Origin: Dongia rigui | GTDB lineage: Bacteria > Pseudomonadota > Alphaproteobacteria > Dongiales > Dongiaceae | NCBI RefSeq assembly: GCF_034044635.1 | Contig: NZ_JAXCLX010000002.1 | Location: 124,001-188,000, forward strand | Direction of reading: 5' to 3' | DNA: 64,000 nucleotides | Part shown: in pieces, positions 8,358 to 17,860 of the stretch | Numbering within the stretch: the first letter of the stretch is position 1 | Layout: every line of letters begins with the position of its first letter | Made by a program: the position numbers and the translations under genes | Notes under the pieces: model-generated | The model's database searches: none | Told to the model about the DNA's origin: nothing | What the model saw: the letters and a program-made list of their open reading frames with translations, nothing else

Positions 8358-9248
8358 ATGAGTCTGCAGGGGACATGGGAACTATCCTTCCTGGTGGATA
8401 AGGATGGCCGCATCCTGGAAGGACGCGGCGCCTGCAGCGAACATCTGGGCCACAGCCTGCAAAGCGTCATCGGCAAGTCGGTCTTTTCCTTCCTGACCCA
8501 TGACGAGCGACCGCATTTTCGCCGCTTCATGGGGCAGATCAACCGGCCAAGCGGGAAGCGTGCCGCGCTGGTGTCGCTGCAATCCTCGGTCGGTGGCATC
8601 CGATCCTACGCCATGGAAGCGCAAGCGGGGCGCTCGGCCGACGATAACTGGCTGATGTTCAGCCGCGATACCGGCGGCGCGGAAGGCCTCGACGATCTCG
8701 ACCTGCCGGTGGTCATGGTGGATGAAGACCAGTTCCTGCGCCTGGTCGAAATGGCCGCATCGCAAGCGCAAGCCTCACTCGACCTCACCACGATCGAGGT
8801 CGGTGGCCTGAGCGATACGCGGCGCCTCGACGGCATGGGGCATGCTGCGATCGAAGCCTTCGAGCGCAGCGTCGGCGAGACGCTGACGAACAGCGCCCAC
8901 GAAGGCATCCTCTCTAGCCCGGCCCGCGGCTATTACAACCTGCTGCATGATCCGGCCAAGGGCGGTGCCGCCATTGCCCAGGACCTGACATCGATCGCCA
9001 GCCAGCACGGCATCAATGCGGCGCAGGCTGGAATCGTCCATGCCACCCTGTCGGTGGCGCCACAGACATCGCTGGCGGGCATCCGGGAAGCGCTGGGCAT
9101 CATGCAAAAGCGCATGCCGGGCTATCAAGGCTGGGCCAAGCCAGCCGGGCCGAAAATGCGCGAAGGGCAGATCGCCGCTGCCTTGGGCATCTGCGCCTTT
9201 TTGGCGGGGGTGATCGCGATCGTCGTCTGGATGATGAAGCGGTTCTGA
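8358..9248 (+). CDS. PAS-like sensor protein with C-terminal membrane anchor
   Basis: The 296-residue protein begins with a PAS-like domain (residues 5-110: FLVDKDGRILEGRG, then SVIGKSVFSFLTHDERPHF) and continues with a middle region of unknown fold (about 125-255). It ends in a single hydrophobic helix (about 270-292) followed by KRF. There is no signal peptide, so both soluble parts should be cytoplasmic and tail-anchored. No kinase, GGDEF, EAL or methyl-accepting signature is visible. The ATG at 8358 was preferred to an upstream in-frame start that would be antisense to the amidase. It could be a scaffold or sensor for a partner protein; this is inference. Confidence 0.6.
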   Translation: MSLQGTWELSFLVDKDGRILEGRGACSEHLGHSLQSVIGKSVFSFLTHDERPHFRRFMGQINRPSGKRAALVSLQSSVGGIRSYAMEAQAGRSADDNWLMFSRDTGGAEGLDDLDLPVVMVDEDQFLRLVEMAASQAQASLDLTTIEVGGLSDTRRLDGMGHAAIEAFERSVGETLTNSAHEGILSSPARGYYNLLHDPAKGGAAIAQDLTSIASQHGINAAQAGIVHATLSVAPQTSLAGIREALGIMQKRMPGYQGWAKPAGPKMREGQIAAALGICAFLAGVIAIVVWMMKRF

Positions 9249-9263
9249 GCGCCCCGACCGGAA

Positions 9264-10352
9264 TCAGCTCCGCTGCAGCATGTCGGCGAATTCGGTGCGC
9301 GCCTTGTCGAAATTGTCTGCCCACCACTTGCTGTCGACAATCACCTGTTGGCTGAGGTTGTCGGGCTGGGTCGGGTCGTAATCGCGCAGGGCCTTGGGCA
9401 TGGCGGCCGTCGCTTCCGGATTGGCGGGGCCCACGCGCTGCAGATTGGTGAATTCGATCTGCCGCCCGGCATCCTGCATGTGCGCAATCAGCTTGAAGGC
9501 ATCGATGCCGCCGGGATTGCCCTTGGGCACCACCCAGACGCCGGGATAGAGAATGCCCCCGGCCCAGGTGAAGGCGATCTTGCCTTCCGTTTCCTTGGCG
9601 AGCGCCACGGCGCGGGTGTGCCACAGGCACGCCATCGAGATAGTCTTGTCGGTGAACATCTGCTGCACCTGTTCGCCCGTCTCCCAGGTCTGCAGATTGG
9701 GCTTGAGGCGCGAGAGGCGGTTGAGGGCCACGGTGAGGTCGATCGGGTATGGCTTGTCGCCACCTTGCGCCATCATCGCCGCTTCGAGCGCACCATTCAT
9801 CCAGCGATAGACGGCACGGCCGCCGGGATAATTCTTGGTGTCGAAGAAGTCCTTCCAACTCATCGGCGGGCGGGCGGCAAAGCGCTCGGTATCGAAGGCG
9901 AGGACGTAGGAATAGGTATAGCCGCCAGCGCCATGGGTAAAGGCGAAGGGCGACATGATCTTGGCGGCGTCCACCGTCTTGTAGTCGATGGCGCTCAAAT
10001 GCCCGCTGGCGCCAAGGCGCATGGCGGTGAATCCATCGGCATCGCAGAGATCCCAGGTCACGTCGCCGGAATCGACCAAGGTTCGGATGGCGCCTTCGGT
10101 CGGACCCGTGCCGTCGAAGACGACCGAGGTGCCGGTCGCCGTTTCGTAGCTTTTGCCATAGGCGCGGGTGAGGCTCTTGATCTCGTCGCCGCCCCAGCTG
10201 GCGAACACCAGCTCCTTGGCGGCGGCCTGGGATCTGGCGGGCAACATCAGAGCTGCCGTTCCACCGGTCAGGGCCGCCAGCATCTGCCGTCGCGACCAGC
10301 CTCCCGCGCGGGCGAGGGCAAAGGTATCGGCGAGGAAGGGCGAGATCGGCAT
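9264..10352 (-). CDS. Periplasmic solute-binding protein, PotD/spermidine-putrescine type, Tat-exported
   Basis: The 362-residue protein has an N-terminal twin-arginine signal (S20-R-R-Q-M-L, then a hydrophobic stretch to about residue 45) and a mature part typical of extracellular solute-binding protein family 1/8 (ELVFASWGGDEIKSLTRAYGKSYE..., WDLCDADGF, MACLWHTRAVALAKE). PotD/PotF-like proteins bind polyamines or related small cations and feed an ABC importer. No permease or ATPase gene is adjacent, so this is an orphan binding protein that must share a transporter encoded elsewhere. It is followed upstream (on its strand) by a terminator separating it from the dehydrogenase gene. Confidence 0.8.
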   Translation of the reverse strand: MPISPFLADTFALARAGGWSRRQMLAALTGGTAALMLPARSQAAAKELVFASWGGDEIKSLTRAYGKSYETATGTSVVFDGTGPTEGAIRTLVDSGDVTWDLCDADGFTAMRLGASGHLSAIDYKTVDAAKIMSPFAFTHGAGGYTYSYVLAFDTERFAARPPMSWKDFFDTKNYPGGRAVYRWMNGALEAAMMAQGGDKPYPIDLTVALNRLSRLKPNLQTWETGEQVQQMFTDKTISMACLWHTRAVALAKETEGKIAFTWAGGILYPGVWVVPKGNPGGIDAFKLIAHMQDAGRQIEFTNLQRVGPANPEATAAMPKALRDYDPTQPDNLSQQVIVDSKWWADNFDKARTEFADMLQRS

Positions 10353-10365
10353 TCAGGGGCTCACT

Positions 10366-10406
10366 AAAAACGAAACGGCCGGATCGGGTTTAACCGATCC
10401 GGCCGT
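10366..10406 (-). terminator. Rho-independent terminator of the methylmalonate-semialdehyde dehydrogenase gene
   Basis: A perfect 13-bp stem (10375-10387 with 10394-10406, ACGGCCGGATCGG and its complement) around a 6-base loop is followed on the minus strand by a T-rich tail (TTCGTTTTT). It lies just past the stop of the dehydrogenase gene and before the PotD-like gene, so the two leftward genes are probably separate transcripts. Confidence 0.85.
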
Positions 10407-10445
10407 CATTATAAAGCGATCTGAAGGTGTTTACTTCATCGCCCG

Positions 10446-11942
<1,497 letters not shown>

Positions 11943-11985
11943 AGCCGCCTCTCCAGATATCCAAGGATTATGCACTTTGCCCGTG

Positions 11986-12015
11986 GGTATAGTGCGGGAG
12001 CGGCTGTGTGGTCAA
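11986..12015 (-). promoter_or_regulatory. Probable promoter of mmsA
   Basis: On the minus strand TTGACC (12010-12015) and TATACC (11986-11991) are separated by 18 bases, a good match to sigma-70 boxes. A start near 11979 would give a leader of about 37 bases to the mmsA ATG at 11942. Confidence 0.45.
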
Positions 12016-12098
12016 GATTTTAATCAAGACGCTAAGTATTTTGAGCGCTCGGATTCCCGCGCGGTGATGAAGCGCGGATTTCTGCCGAGAATTCGGCC

Positions 12099-12431
12099 TC
12101 AGGGCGCGTTGATGCCAACGACCGTGCCGTTGAAATCGACGGTCAGCGCATAGATAGCACCGCCCTTGCGCCCGGTCGCGCGCCAGACGAAGGGATTGAC
12201 CTGTTCCAGATCGGCGATGCCGGCATAACCCGCCTGTTCGAGCCGTTCCTGGGCGTCATCGGCTGAGAAGGCGCCAGTTGCTGCGGTGTCGAACTTGGCA
12301 ATCGTTTCGGGCGAACCCGCCGATGCCGGCAATGGCTGGCGCCAGTCGCCGCGTTCGTCGGCGTTGCTCGTGAGCGCCGGCACCAGGAGTGATAAGGTCA
12401 GCAAGGAACCGAAGGTGAGCCGGTACCGCAT
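12099..12431 (-). CDS. Small secreted PepSY-like protein
   Basis: The 110-residue product has a cleavable signal peptide (MRYRLTFGSLLTLSLLVPALTSNA, residues 1-24). The mature part contains a PepSY-type core: AQERLEQAGYAGIADLEQV, then FVWRATGRKGGAIYALTVDFNGTVVG. Periplasmic PepSY-like proteins of this size are common in Rhodospirillales and of unknown function; some inhibit peptidases. The same frame stays open upstream to 14060, but that part is antisense to two good genes, so the ATG at 12431 next to the signal sequence is the real start. Confidence 0.65.
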   Translation of the reverse strand: MRYRLTFGSLLTLSLLVPALTSNADERGDWRQPLPASAGSPETIAKFDTAATGAFSADDAQERLEQAGYAGIADLEQVNPFVWRATGRKGGAIYALTVDFNGTVVGINAP

Positions 12432-12554
12432 GATGTCTCCCTCCACCGACGCCCCAAGCGCCGCGTCGGGATGCGTCGAGAGAGAAACGCGGCGCAGGGA
12501 AACGGTTCCCCGGGGCATGCATTTTTTTTGGGGGCGTATGGGAGGGCCAGGGTC

Positions 12555-13394
12555 ATGACGATCGAGCAGCAGGTCGCCCGGCATTACGGCAGCAAGGATC
12601 TGGAGGCGAATATCCTTGCAGCGCTCGCCGCGGCCGGGAAGGACATGGCGCATCTCTCGATCGATGACCTTGCCGGGCTGGATGAATTTCATCTCGGCTG
12701 GCGCGAGCAAACGGCGCGCCTTGCCAGCGATCTGGGGTTGTCGGCCGGCCAGCATGTGCTGGATATCGGCTGCGGCATCGGCGGGCCGGCGCGCTACTTT
12801 GCGGCACGGCATCAGTGCCGCGTGACGGGGCTCGACCTCACGCCGGAATTCGTCGCGGCCGCCCGGATGCTGACCGAACGCTGCGATCTGGCCGGCAAGG
12901 CGTCGTTCGAGGTGGGAAGCGCCCTGGCGATGCCCTTTGCGGCCGGCGGCTTCGATGCCGCCTGCCTCATTCATGTCGGCATGAACATCGCCGACAAGCC
13001 GGCCCTCTTTGCCGAGGTGCGCCGCATCCTGCGGCCGGGCGGGCGCTTTGCCGTCTATGACGTCATGGCGATGGGCGATGCCGATCTCACCTATCCCATG
13101 CCGTGGTCGGCGCTGCCGGCGACCAGCTTTGTCGCCAAGCCGGCGGCCTATCGGCAATGGCTCGAGAATGCCGGTTTCGTGCTGGAGGTGGAGCACAACC
13201 GGCGTGACAGCGTGCTGGAGCAGGTGAAGATCATGCGCGCGCGTGCCGCTGCGGAAGGCCCGCCACCATTGGGGCTTCACGTCATCATGGGTCCGCAAGC
13301 CAAGATACGGCTGCAGAATGTCATGGCTGCCCTCGAACAAGGGCATATCGCACCGGTCGAAATGATCTTGCGCGCCGCCGAGATAGGCCGTTGA
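12555..13394 (+). CDS. SAM-dependent methyltransferase (class I, UbiE/glycine-sarcosine methyltransferase-like)
   Basis: The 279-residue cytoplasmic enzyme has the class I SAM-binding signature VLDIGCGIGGPARYF (about residues 67-81), an acidic loop VTGLDLTPEF after beta-2, and a Methyltransf_11 core. The arrangement HLGWREQTARLASDLGL before motif I resembles sarcosine/dimethylglycine N-methyltransferases and related small-molecule methylases, but the substrate cannot be assigned. The ATG at 12555 follows GGGAGGGCCAGGGTC, a usable ribosome-binding site. The DsbA-family gene starts 27 bases downstream and may be co-transcribed. Confidence 0.8.
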   Translation: MTIEQQVARHYGSKDLEANILAALAAAGKDMAHLSIDDLAGLDEFHLGWREQTARLASDLGLSAGQHVLDIGCGIGGPARYFAARHQCRVTGLDLTPEFVAAARMLTERCDLAGKASFEVGSALAMPFAAGGFDAACLIHVGMNIADKPALFAEVRRILRPGGRFAVYDVMAMGDADLTYPMPWSALPATSFVAKPAAYRQWLENAGFVLEVEHNRRDSVLEQVKIMRARAAAEGPPPLGLHVIMGPQAKIRLQNVMAALEQGHIAPVEMILRAAEIGR

Positions 13395-13421
13395 CTGCGG
13401 CTGCAGATCAAGGAGGCCGGG

Positions 13422-14069
13422 ATGGCGCAGAATTTGAAAATCGATTTCGTGTCGGATGTGTCGTGCCCGTGGTGCATCATCGGCCTCAAGGCGCTGGAAA
13501 CGGCGTTGGCGCGGCTCAATGGCACGGTCGCTGCCGAGATGCATTTCCATCCCTTTGAGCTCAATCCGCAAATGGGGCCAGACGGGCAGAACATCGTCGA
13601 GCATATCGGTGAGAAATACGGCTCGACGCCGGAACAATCGGCGCAGGCCCGCGTCATGATCAAAGAGCGCGCGGCCGATCTCGGCTTCGAGATGCGCATG
13701 CATGAAGGGAGCCGCATCTACAACACCTTCGACGCGCATCGCCTGTTGCATTGGGCGGAAGCCGAGGGCAAGCAGGCGGCGCTGAAGCATGCCATGTTCA
13801 AGGCCTATTTCACCGACGGTGCCAAGATGTCGGACCACGAGACCTTGGTGAAAGTGGCGACCTCGGTCGGCCTCGACGAAAAGAAGGCGCGGCAGATTCT
13901 GGCGGATGGCACCTATACTGATGACGTCCGCGCCGAGCAGGCATTCTATCGCCAACAGGGAATCAATGCCGTGCCGGCGATCGTCATCAACGAGAAATAC
14001 CTGATCTCGGGCGGGCAGCCGGTCGATGTGTTCGAGCGGGCCCTGCGCGAGATCGCGCAAGAGAACTAA
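13422..14069 (+). CDS. DsbA-family oxidoreductase, FrnE-like
   Basis: The 215-residue protein has the DSBA thioredoxin fold with the active site C15-P-W-C18 right after the first strand (IDFVSDVSCPWC) and the family's late cis-proline region AVPAIVINEKYLISGGQP. There is no signal peptide, so it is cytoplasmic like FrnE and the 2-hydroxychromene-2-carboxylate isomerase group. Likely role is thiol-disulfide exchange or glutathione-dependent isomerisation; FrnE homologues are linked to oxidative stress in other bacteria. It overlaps the convergent PP2C gene by 4 bases. Confidence 0.85.
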   Translation: MAQNLKIDFVSDVSCPWCIIGLKALETALARLNGTVAAEMHFHPFELNPQMGPDGQNIVEHIGEKYGSTPEQSAQARVMIKERAADLGFEMRMHEGSRIYNTFDAHRLLHWAEAEGKQAALKHAMFKAYFTDGAKMSDHETLVKVATSVGLDEKKARQILADGTYTDDVRAEQAFYRQQGINAVPAIVINEKYLISGGQPVDVFERALREIAQEN

Positions 14070-14938
14070 TCGACCGCAAGCAATAACGCCGTGGCGTCAT
14101 CCGCCATTTTGAGGCGCGGATGTTTGACGCCGGTCGGATCCTCGGCCTCAATGCGGCGCAGTCTGGCAAGGTTCTCCGCCGGGCCCTGGGCGATGGTCTG
14201 CTGCAGGAGGCTTTCGTTGCTGTCGTGACCATAGACGTCGACGAGCCGATAGTAGCCATCGCTGAGCAGCAACAGGTGCCGGATATCCTTCGCCGGAAAG
14301 CGGTCGCGCTGCAGCAGGCCGATCGAGTTTTGTTCGGCGCTTAGCACGCCGTAGCCGCCTGCCTGGTTGCGCCGCTGCCGGATCGCCCGCAGGGCCGGCC
14401 GCATTTCCTGGAACAGGGTCGCCGCCTCATGCACACCGCGCGCACGGTGTGCCAGGATCTGCCTTTTGAGGTCCGCCTCGATCTCCGCCAGGATCGCATC
14501 GTCGAGGAGATGAACCCGCCCGTCATGAGTCTCCAGCAGAACCGGACAATCGCCGAGGCGCGCGATTTCTATCTCGTCGCCGATCCGCCGCGCCAGCGTG
14601 AAGCTTGCGGCCGGCGTCTCGCCGTGATCACCGCTCATGCCATCGCGCCATGAGCGTTCCTGCGTGGCGCGGAGCTCGCCGATGAGCCGGCCAAGAAGTG
14701 TTTCTGTCGGCACGTCCGAACCGGCGGCGAGCAATCTCGGCAGGATCTCCTGCACCTGCGCCACGAACCAGGCGGCATCCGTCGGGCCGGGCAGCAATGG
14801 ATGATCGTTGATCCCCGTGACACCATCAAGGACCCAGGCGGCACGCGCTTCCGGCCCTGGCCAAATCGCATAGGCATCCTCGTTGATGCGGGTGCCGGGA
14901 GCGGTGACGGCGCCCAGCACGCTGAAGCCCCGGGTCAT
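14066..14938 (-). CDS. PP2C-family protein phosphatase, coupled to nagA
   Basis: The 290-residue cytoplasmic protein carries PP2C metal-binding motifs: N19-E20-D21-A, D38-G39-V-T, G129-D130, LSDG at 225-228 and DDAT at 280-283, so the enzyme is probably active on phosphoserine or phosphothreonine. It is the last gene of the amino-sugar operon: its ATG overlaps the nagA stop by 4 bases (ATGA), which implies translational coupling. No kinase is nearby. A phosphatase in a GlcNAc operon is unusual; it might act on a regulatory phosphoprotein or a sugar phosphate. Function in this context is unknown. Confidence 0.8.
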   Translation of the reverse strand: MTRGFSVLGAVTAPGTRINEDAYAIWPGPEARAAWVLDGVTGINDHPLLPGPTDAAWFVAQVQEILPRLLAAGSDVPTETLLGRLIGELRATQERSWRDGMSGDHGETPAASFTLARRIGDEIEIARLGDCPVLLETHDGRVHLLDDAILAEIEADLKRQILAHRARGVHEAATLFQEMRPALRAIRQRRNQAGGYGVLSAEQNSIGLLQRDRFPAKDIRHLLLLSDGYYRLVDVYGHDSNESLLQQTIAQGPAENLARLRRIEAEDPTGVKHPRLKMADDATALLLAVD

Positions 14939-16074
14939 CGCCGCACGCCACCGCGCCAGACGGCCTTGGCCCGGAGATCATGATCGATGAGGACGAAATC
15001 GGCGCGCGCGCCCGCCGCGATGCGGCCGATGTCTTGGCGCCCGAGGAAGTCCGCGGGGTCCACCGAGGCCATGCGCAGCGCCTGGAGGAGGTCGAGGCCG
15101 ACGCCTTGCACCATGAAGCGCACGGCAGCCATCATGTCGAGATCGGAACCGGCGAGCGTGCCGTCATCCAGCACCAAGACGCCGTCCTGGCGCGTGATGC
15201 GTCGCCCGTTGAGATCGAAGCTCTGGATGTCGGACCCCACGGTCGACATGGCATCGGTCACGAGGAAGATGCGCCCGGGCCCGCGCTTGGCGCGTAGGGC
15301 GATGTCGATGGCCGCCTTGTGCACGTGATGGCCGTCGGCGATGAGGCCACACCAGAGCTGACCGGAATCGAGTGCCGCACCGACGACGCCGGGGGCGCGA
15401 TGGGTCAAGGGCGACATGGCGTTGAAGAGATGCGTGACGCCGCGGGCGCCGGCATCGACCGCCGCCAGGACCTGGTCATAGCTGGCATTGGAATGGCCGA
15501 GGCTGACGACGATGCCGGCATCGGCGAGGCGCCGGATGATGCGGGGCTGCACGCGTTCCGGCGACAAGGTGACGAGCAGGGTTTGAAGCCCCAGGCCGAG
15601 CAGGAGATCGACGTCGGCATCGTTCATCTGGCGGATGAGCTGCGCGTCATGGGCGCCGCGCCGTTCCGGCGACAGGAACGGGCCTTCGAGATGAAGGCCA
15701 AGGCAGCCCGGCAGATTGGCGGCGAGCGCCTGCTTAACGGCGGCAACCACCGTGGCCGTCAGGGCCGGTGTATCGGTAATGAGCGTCGGCAGCAGCGACG
15801 TCGTGCCAAAGAGGGCGTGCGCATCGCAGATCCTGCCGATACCCGCCACATTCGGCGCGTCATTGAGCAGCACGCCACCACCGCCATTCACCTGCACATC
15901 GATGAAACCGGGCACCAACATGTGGCCAGCGAGACGTTCAGTCGCCATGTCACTGCCGAGCTGGGCTGCGGGAAGCAGATCGGCCACCCTGCCATCGCGG
16001 ATGATGACGGCATGATCCCGGCGGACGCCAGTGCCGTCAAAGATGTCGACGCCGATGAACGCAAACGCTGACAT
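14935..16074 (-). CDS. nagA: N-acetylglucosamine-6-phosphate deacetylase
   Basis: The 379-residue amidohydrolase converts GlcNAc-6-phosphate to glucosamine-6-phosphate and acetate. Family motifs are all present: VPGFIDVQVNGGGG, LGLHLEGPFLSPERRGAH (metal-binding Glu), VSLGHSNA, THLFNAMSPLTHR, IADGHHVH and FLVTDAMS. Length matches E. coli NagA (382). Its ATG shares one base with the stop of the upstream deaminase gene (TGATG), and its own stop overlaps the PP2C start, so the operon reads nagK-gntR-nagB-II-nagA-PP2C. Together with nagK and the deaminase it takes GlcNAc to fructose-6-phosphate. Confidence 0.95.
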   Translation of the reverse strand: MSAFAFIGVDIFDGTGVRRDHAVIIRDGRVADLLPAAQLGSDMATERLAGHMLVPGFIDVQVNGGGGVLLNDAPNVAGIGRICDAHALFGTTSLLPTLITDTPALTATVVAAVKQALAANLPGCLGLHLEGPFLSPERRGAHDAQLIRQMNDADVDLLLGLGLQTLLVTLSPERVQPRIIRRLADAGIVVSLGHSNASYDQVLAAVDAGARGVTHLFNAMSPLTHRAPGVVGAALDSGQLWCGLIADGHHVHKAAIDIALRAKRGPGRIFLVTDAMSTVGSDIQSFDLNGRRITRQDGVLVLDDGTLAGSDLDMMAAVRFMVQGVGLDLLQALRMASVDPADFLGRQDIGRIAAGARADFVLIDHDLRAKAVWRGGVRR

Positions 16075-17096
16075 CACACGGTTTCCGTCACTTTCTTCAG
16101 GAGACGGGGATGGTCGGGGTCGAGCTTGCGGCCAAGGCTTACCTGTTCGATCGCGAGATACCCGCTGGCCATGGCGGCGATGAGCGCGGTGGCCGGATGC
16201 TGGCCGGTTGCCATTGGCAGATCGCGACCCGTGACCAGCACCTTGGCTCCAGCCGCGCGCAGCGTCTTGGCGCAATGATCGAGCGAGGGGGCTGAGGCAT
16301 CGTCCTGGCGGAACATGAGAACGGGAAAGCCCTCGTCGACGATTTCGATCGGGCCATGCAGCACTTCGGCGGCGCTGTAGGGTTCTGCATGCAGCGCCGC
16401 CGTTTCCTTCAACTTCAGGGCGGCTTCCATGGCGATGGGAAGACCCATGCCGCGGCCAATGACGAGGGCCGAGCGCGCGGCGTGGAAGGTTGCCGGCAAG
16501 GCTGACCAATCCATCCTGAGTGCCTTGGCAAGGTCAGCCGGAAGATCGGCGAGCGCGCGGCGCAATTCATCATGGCCGGCGAATTCGGCGAGAATGCCGA
16601 GGCCGGCGGCCATGGAGGAGAGGCAGGATTTCGTGGCGGCAACGCTCTTTTCCGGACCGGCTGCCAAGGGAATCGTGAGATCGGCAAGCTCGGCCGCCGG
16701 TGATTGCGCGTCATTGACGATCGAGATCACCTTGGCCCCGCCTGCCTGCGCATTCTTGGCCAGCGCCAACAAGTCGGGGCTGCGGCCGGATTGAGAGATG
16801 AGCAGCATCGCTGCACCCTTGGCGCGGAGGGGTGTCTGATAGATCGAGGCGATCGAGGGACCGACCGACACGACGGGCAAGCCAAGGAGGGATTCGCAGG
16901 CATATTTGAAGAAGATCGCGGCATGATCGGATGATCCGCGCGCGCAAAGCGCGATGAAAGGCGGGTTGAGTTCGCGCAGCAGCGCGCCGGCGCGCGCGAT
17001 GGCCGCGCCCGATTGCGACCACAGGCGTGCCACGGCATCGGGGCTTTCCATCGTCTCCCGGCGCATCCAGCTCATCGCGGTTTCGGGCGTGTTCAT
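16074..17096 (-). CDS. Glucosamine-6-phosphate deaminase, SIS-domain (NagB-II) type
   Basis: The 340-residue protein has two SIS sugar-isomerase domains. The first contains ALCARGSSDHAA and LLISQSGRSPDLL; the second LVIGRGMGLPIAMEAALKLKETAALHAEPYSAAEVLHGPIE, very like the isomerase half of glucosamine-6-phosphate synthase. It lacks the glutaminase domain, which is how the non-orthologous deaminase NagB-II is built. It converts glucosamine-6-phosphate to fructose-6-phosphate and ammonia. The position between a GntR regulator and nagA supports this strongly. The start overlaps the GntR stop by 4 bases. Confidence 0.88.
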   Translation of the reverse strand: MNTPETAMSWMRRETMESPDAVARLWSQSGAAIARAGALLRELNPPFIALCARGSSDHAAIFFKYACESLLGLPVVSVGPSIASIYQTPLRAKGAAMLLISQSGRSPDLLALAKNAQAGGAKVISIVNDAQSPAAELADLTIPLAAGPEKSVAATKSCLSSMAAGLGILAEFAGHDELRRALADLPADLAKALRMDWSALPATFHAARSALVIGRGMGLPIAMEAALKLKETAALHAEPYSAAEVLHGPIEIVDEGFPVLMFRQDDASAPSLDHCAKTLRAAGAKVLVTGRDLPMATGQHPATALIAAMASGYLAIEQVSLGRKLDPDHPRLLKKVTETV

Positions 17097-17860
17097 TCAG
17101 TCTCTCCACTGGTGGTCAGTTCGACGACGAAGTCATAGGCGTCGCCGCGGTAATGGCTCTTGGTGAATTCGACGGCGCGGCCGTCGGCGAGATAGGAGAT
17201 GCGCTCGATATAGAGCGCTGGCGAGCCGGCAGGGACCGACAGCGCCTCGGCATCCTCCGCGCTGAGGCTTTCGGCCGACAGGCGCTGCATGGCCCGCACG
17301 GGCCGGATGCCAGCTGTCTGCAAGGCTTCGTAGAGCGAACTGCCGACCGCGTCAGGCGAGGCGAGCATGCGCGCCGGCACCACCGCGAGTTCCAGCGCCA
17401 TCGGCCGACCATCTGCCATGCGCAGGCGACGCAGGCGAATGACGCGCTCGTTGGGCGAGAGTGCCAGCACCATGGCTTCGTCGGGCGAGGGCGAGGCGAC
17501 GGTCTTCTGCAGCCATTTGACCGAGGGCATGAGGCCACGGGCCAGCATGTCCTCGGTGAAGGAGGTGAGGCGCGAGAGACGCTGTTCGACGCGCTGCCCC
17601 TGGCCGGTCACATAGGTGCCGGAACCGCGCTTTTGCGTCAGAACCCCTTCGTCGACCAGCTCGGTCAGCGCCTTCCTGACGGTGACGCGCGAAATATCGA
17701 GCTGGCTCGCGATCTCGCGTTCCGACGGCAGCGCGTCCTGCGCCGTCAGCGCACCTTTGTCGATGGCGCCGCGGATCAGCGATTTGAGGCGCAGATAAAG
17801 GGGCCCGGTGCCGCCCCCCGCCAGGGCCTCTGCCGTGAAAATCGCCGCCGGCTCGCTCAC
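17093..17860 (-). CDS. GntR/HutC-family transcriptional regulator of the amino-sugar operon
   Basis: The 255-residue regulator has an N-terminal winged helix (about residues 20-90, including LPSEREIASQLDISRVTVRKALTELVDEG) and a C-terminal UTRA ligand-binding domain (about 110-245), the NagR/NagQ/DasR layout that senses GlcNAc-6-P or GlcN-6-P. It is encoded within the operon it probably controls: its start overlaps the nagK stop and its stop overlaps the deaminase start, both by 4 bases. It likely represses both divergent operons from the 18742-18924 spacer. Autoregulation is inferred from gene order. Confidence 0.88.
   Translation of the reverse strand: MSEPAAIFTAEALAGGGTGPLYLRLKSLIRGAIDKGALTAQDALPSEREIASQLDISRVTVRKALTELVDEGVLTQKRGSGTYVTGQGQRVEQRLSRLTSFTEDMLARGLMPSVKWLQKTVASPSPDEAMVLALSPNERVIRLRRLRMADGRPMALELAVVPARMLASPDAVGSSLYEALQTAGIRPVRAMQRLSAESLSAEDAEALSVPAGSPALYIERISYLADGRAVEFTKSHYRGDAYDFVVELTTSGETE

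Noticed and set aside
12099-14060. A 653-codon minus-strand open frame across the methyltransferase and DsbA-family genes
   Set aside because: Only its last 110 codons look like a protein (signal peptide plus PepSY core). The rest is the antisense of two well-supported genes and has His/Arg-rich shadow composition.
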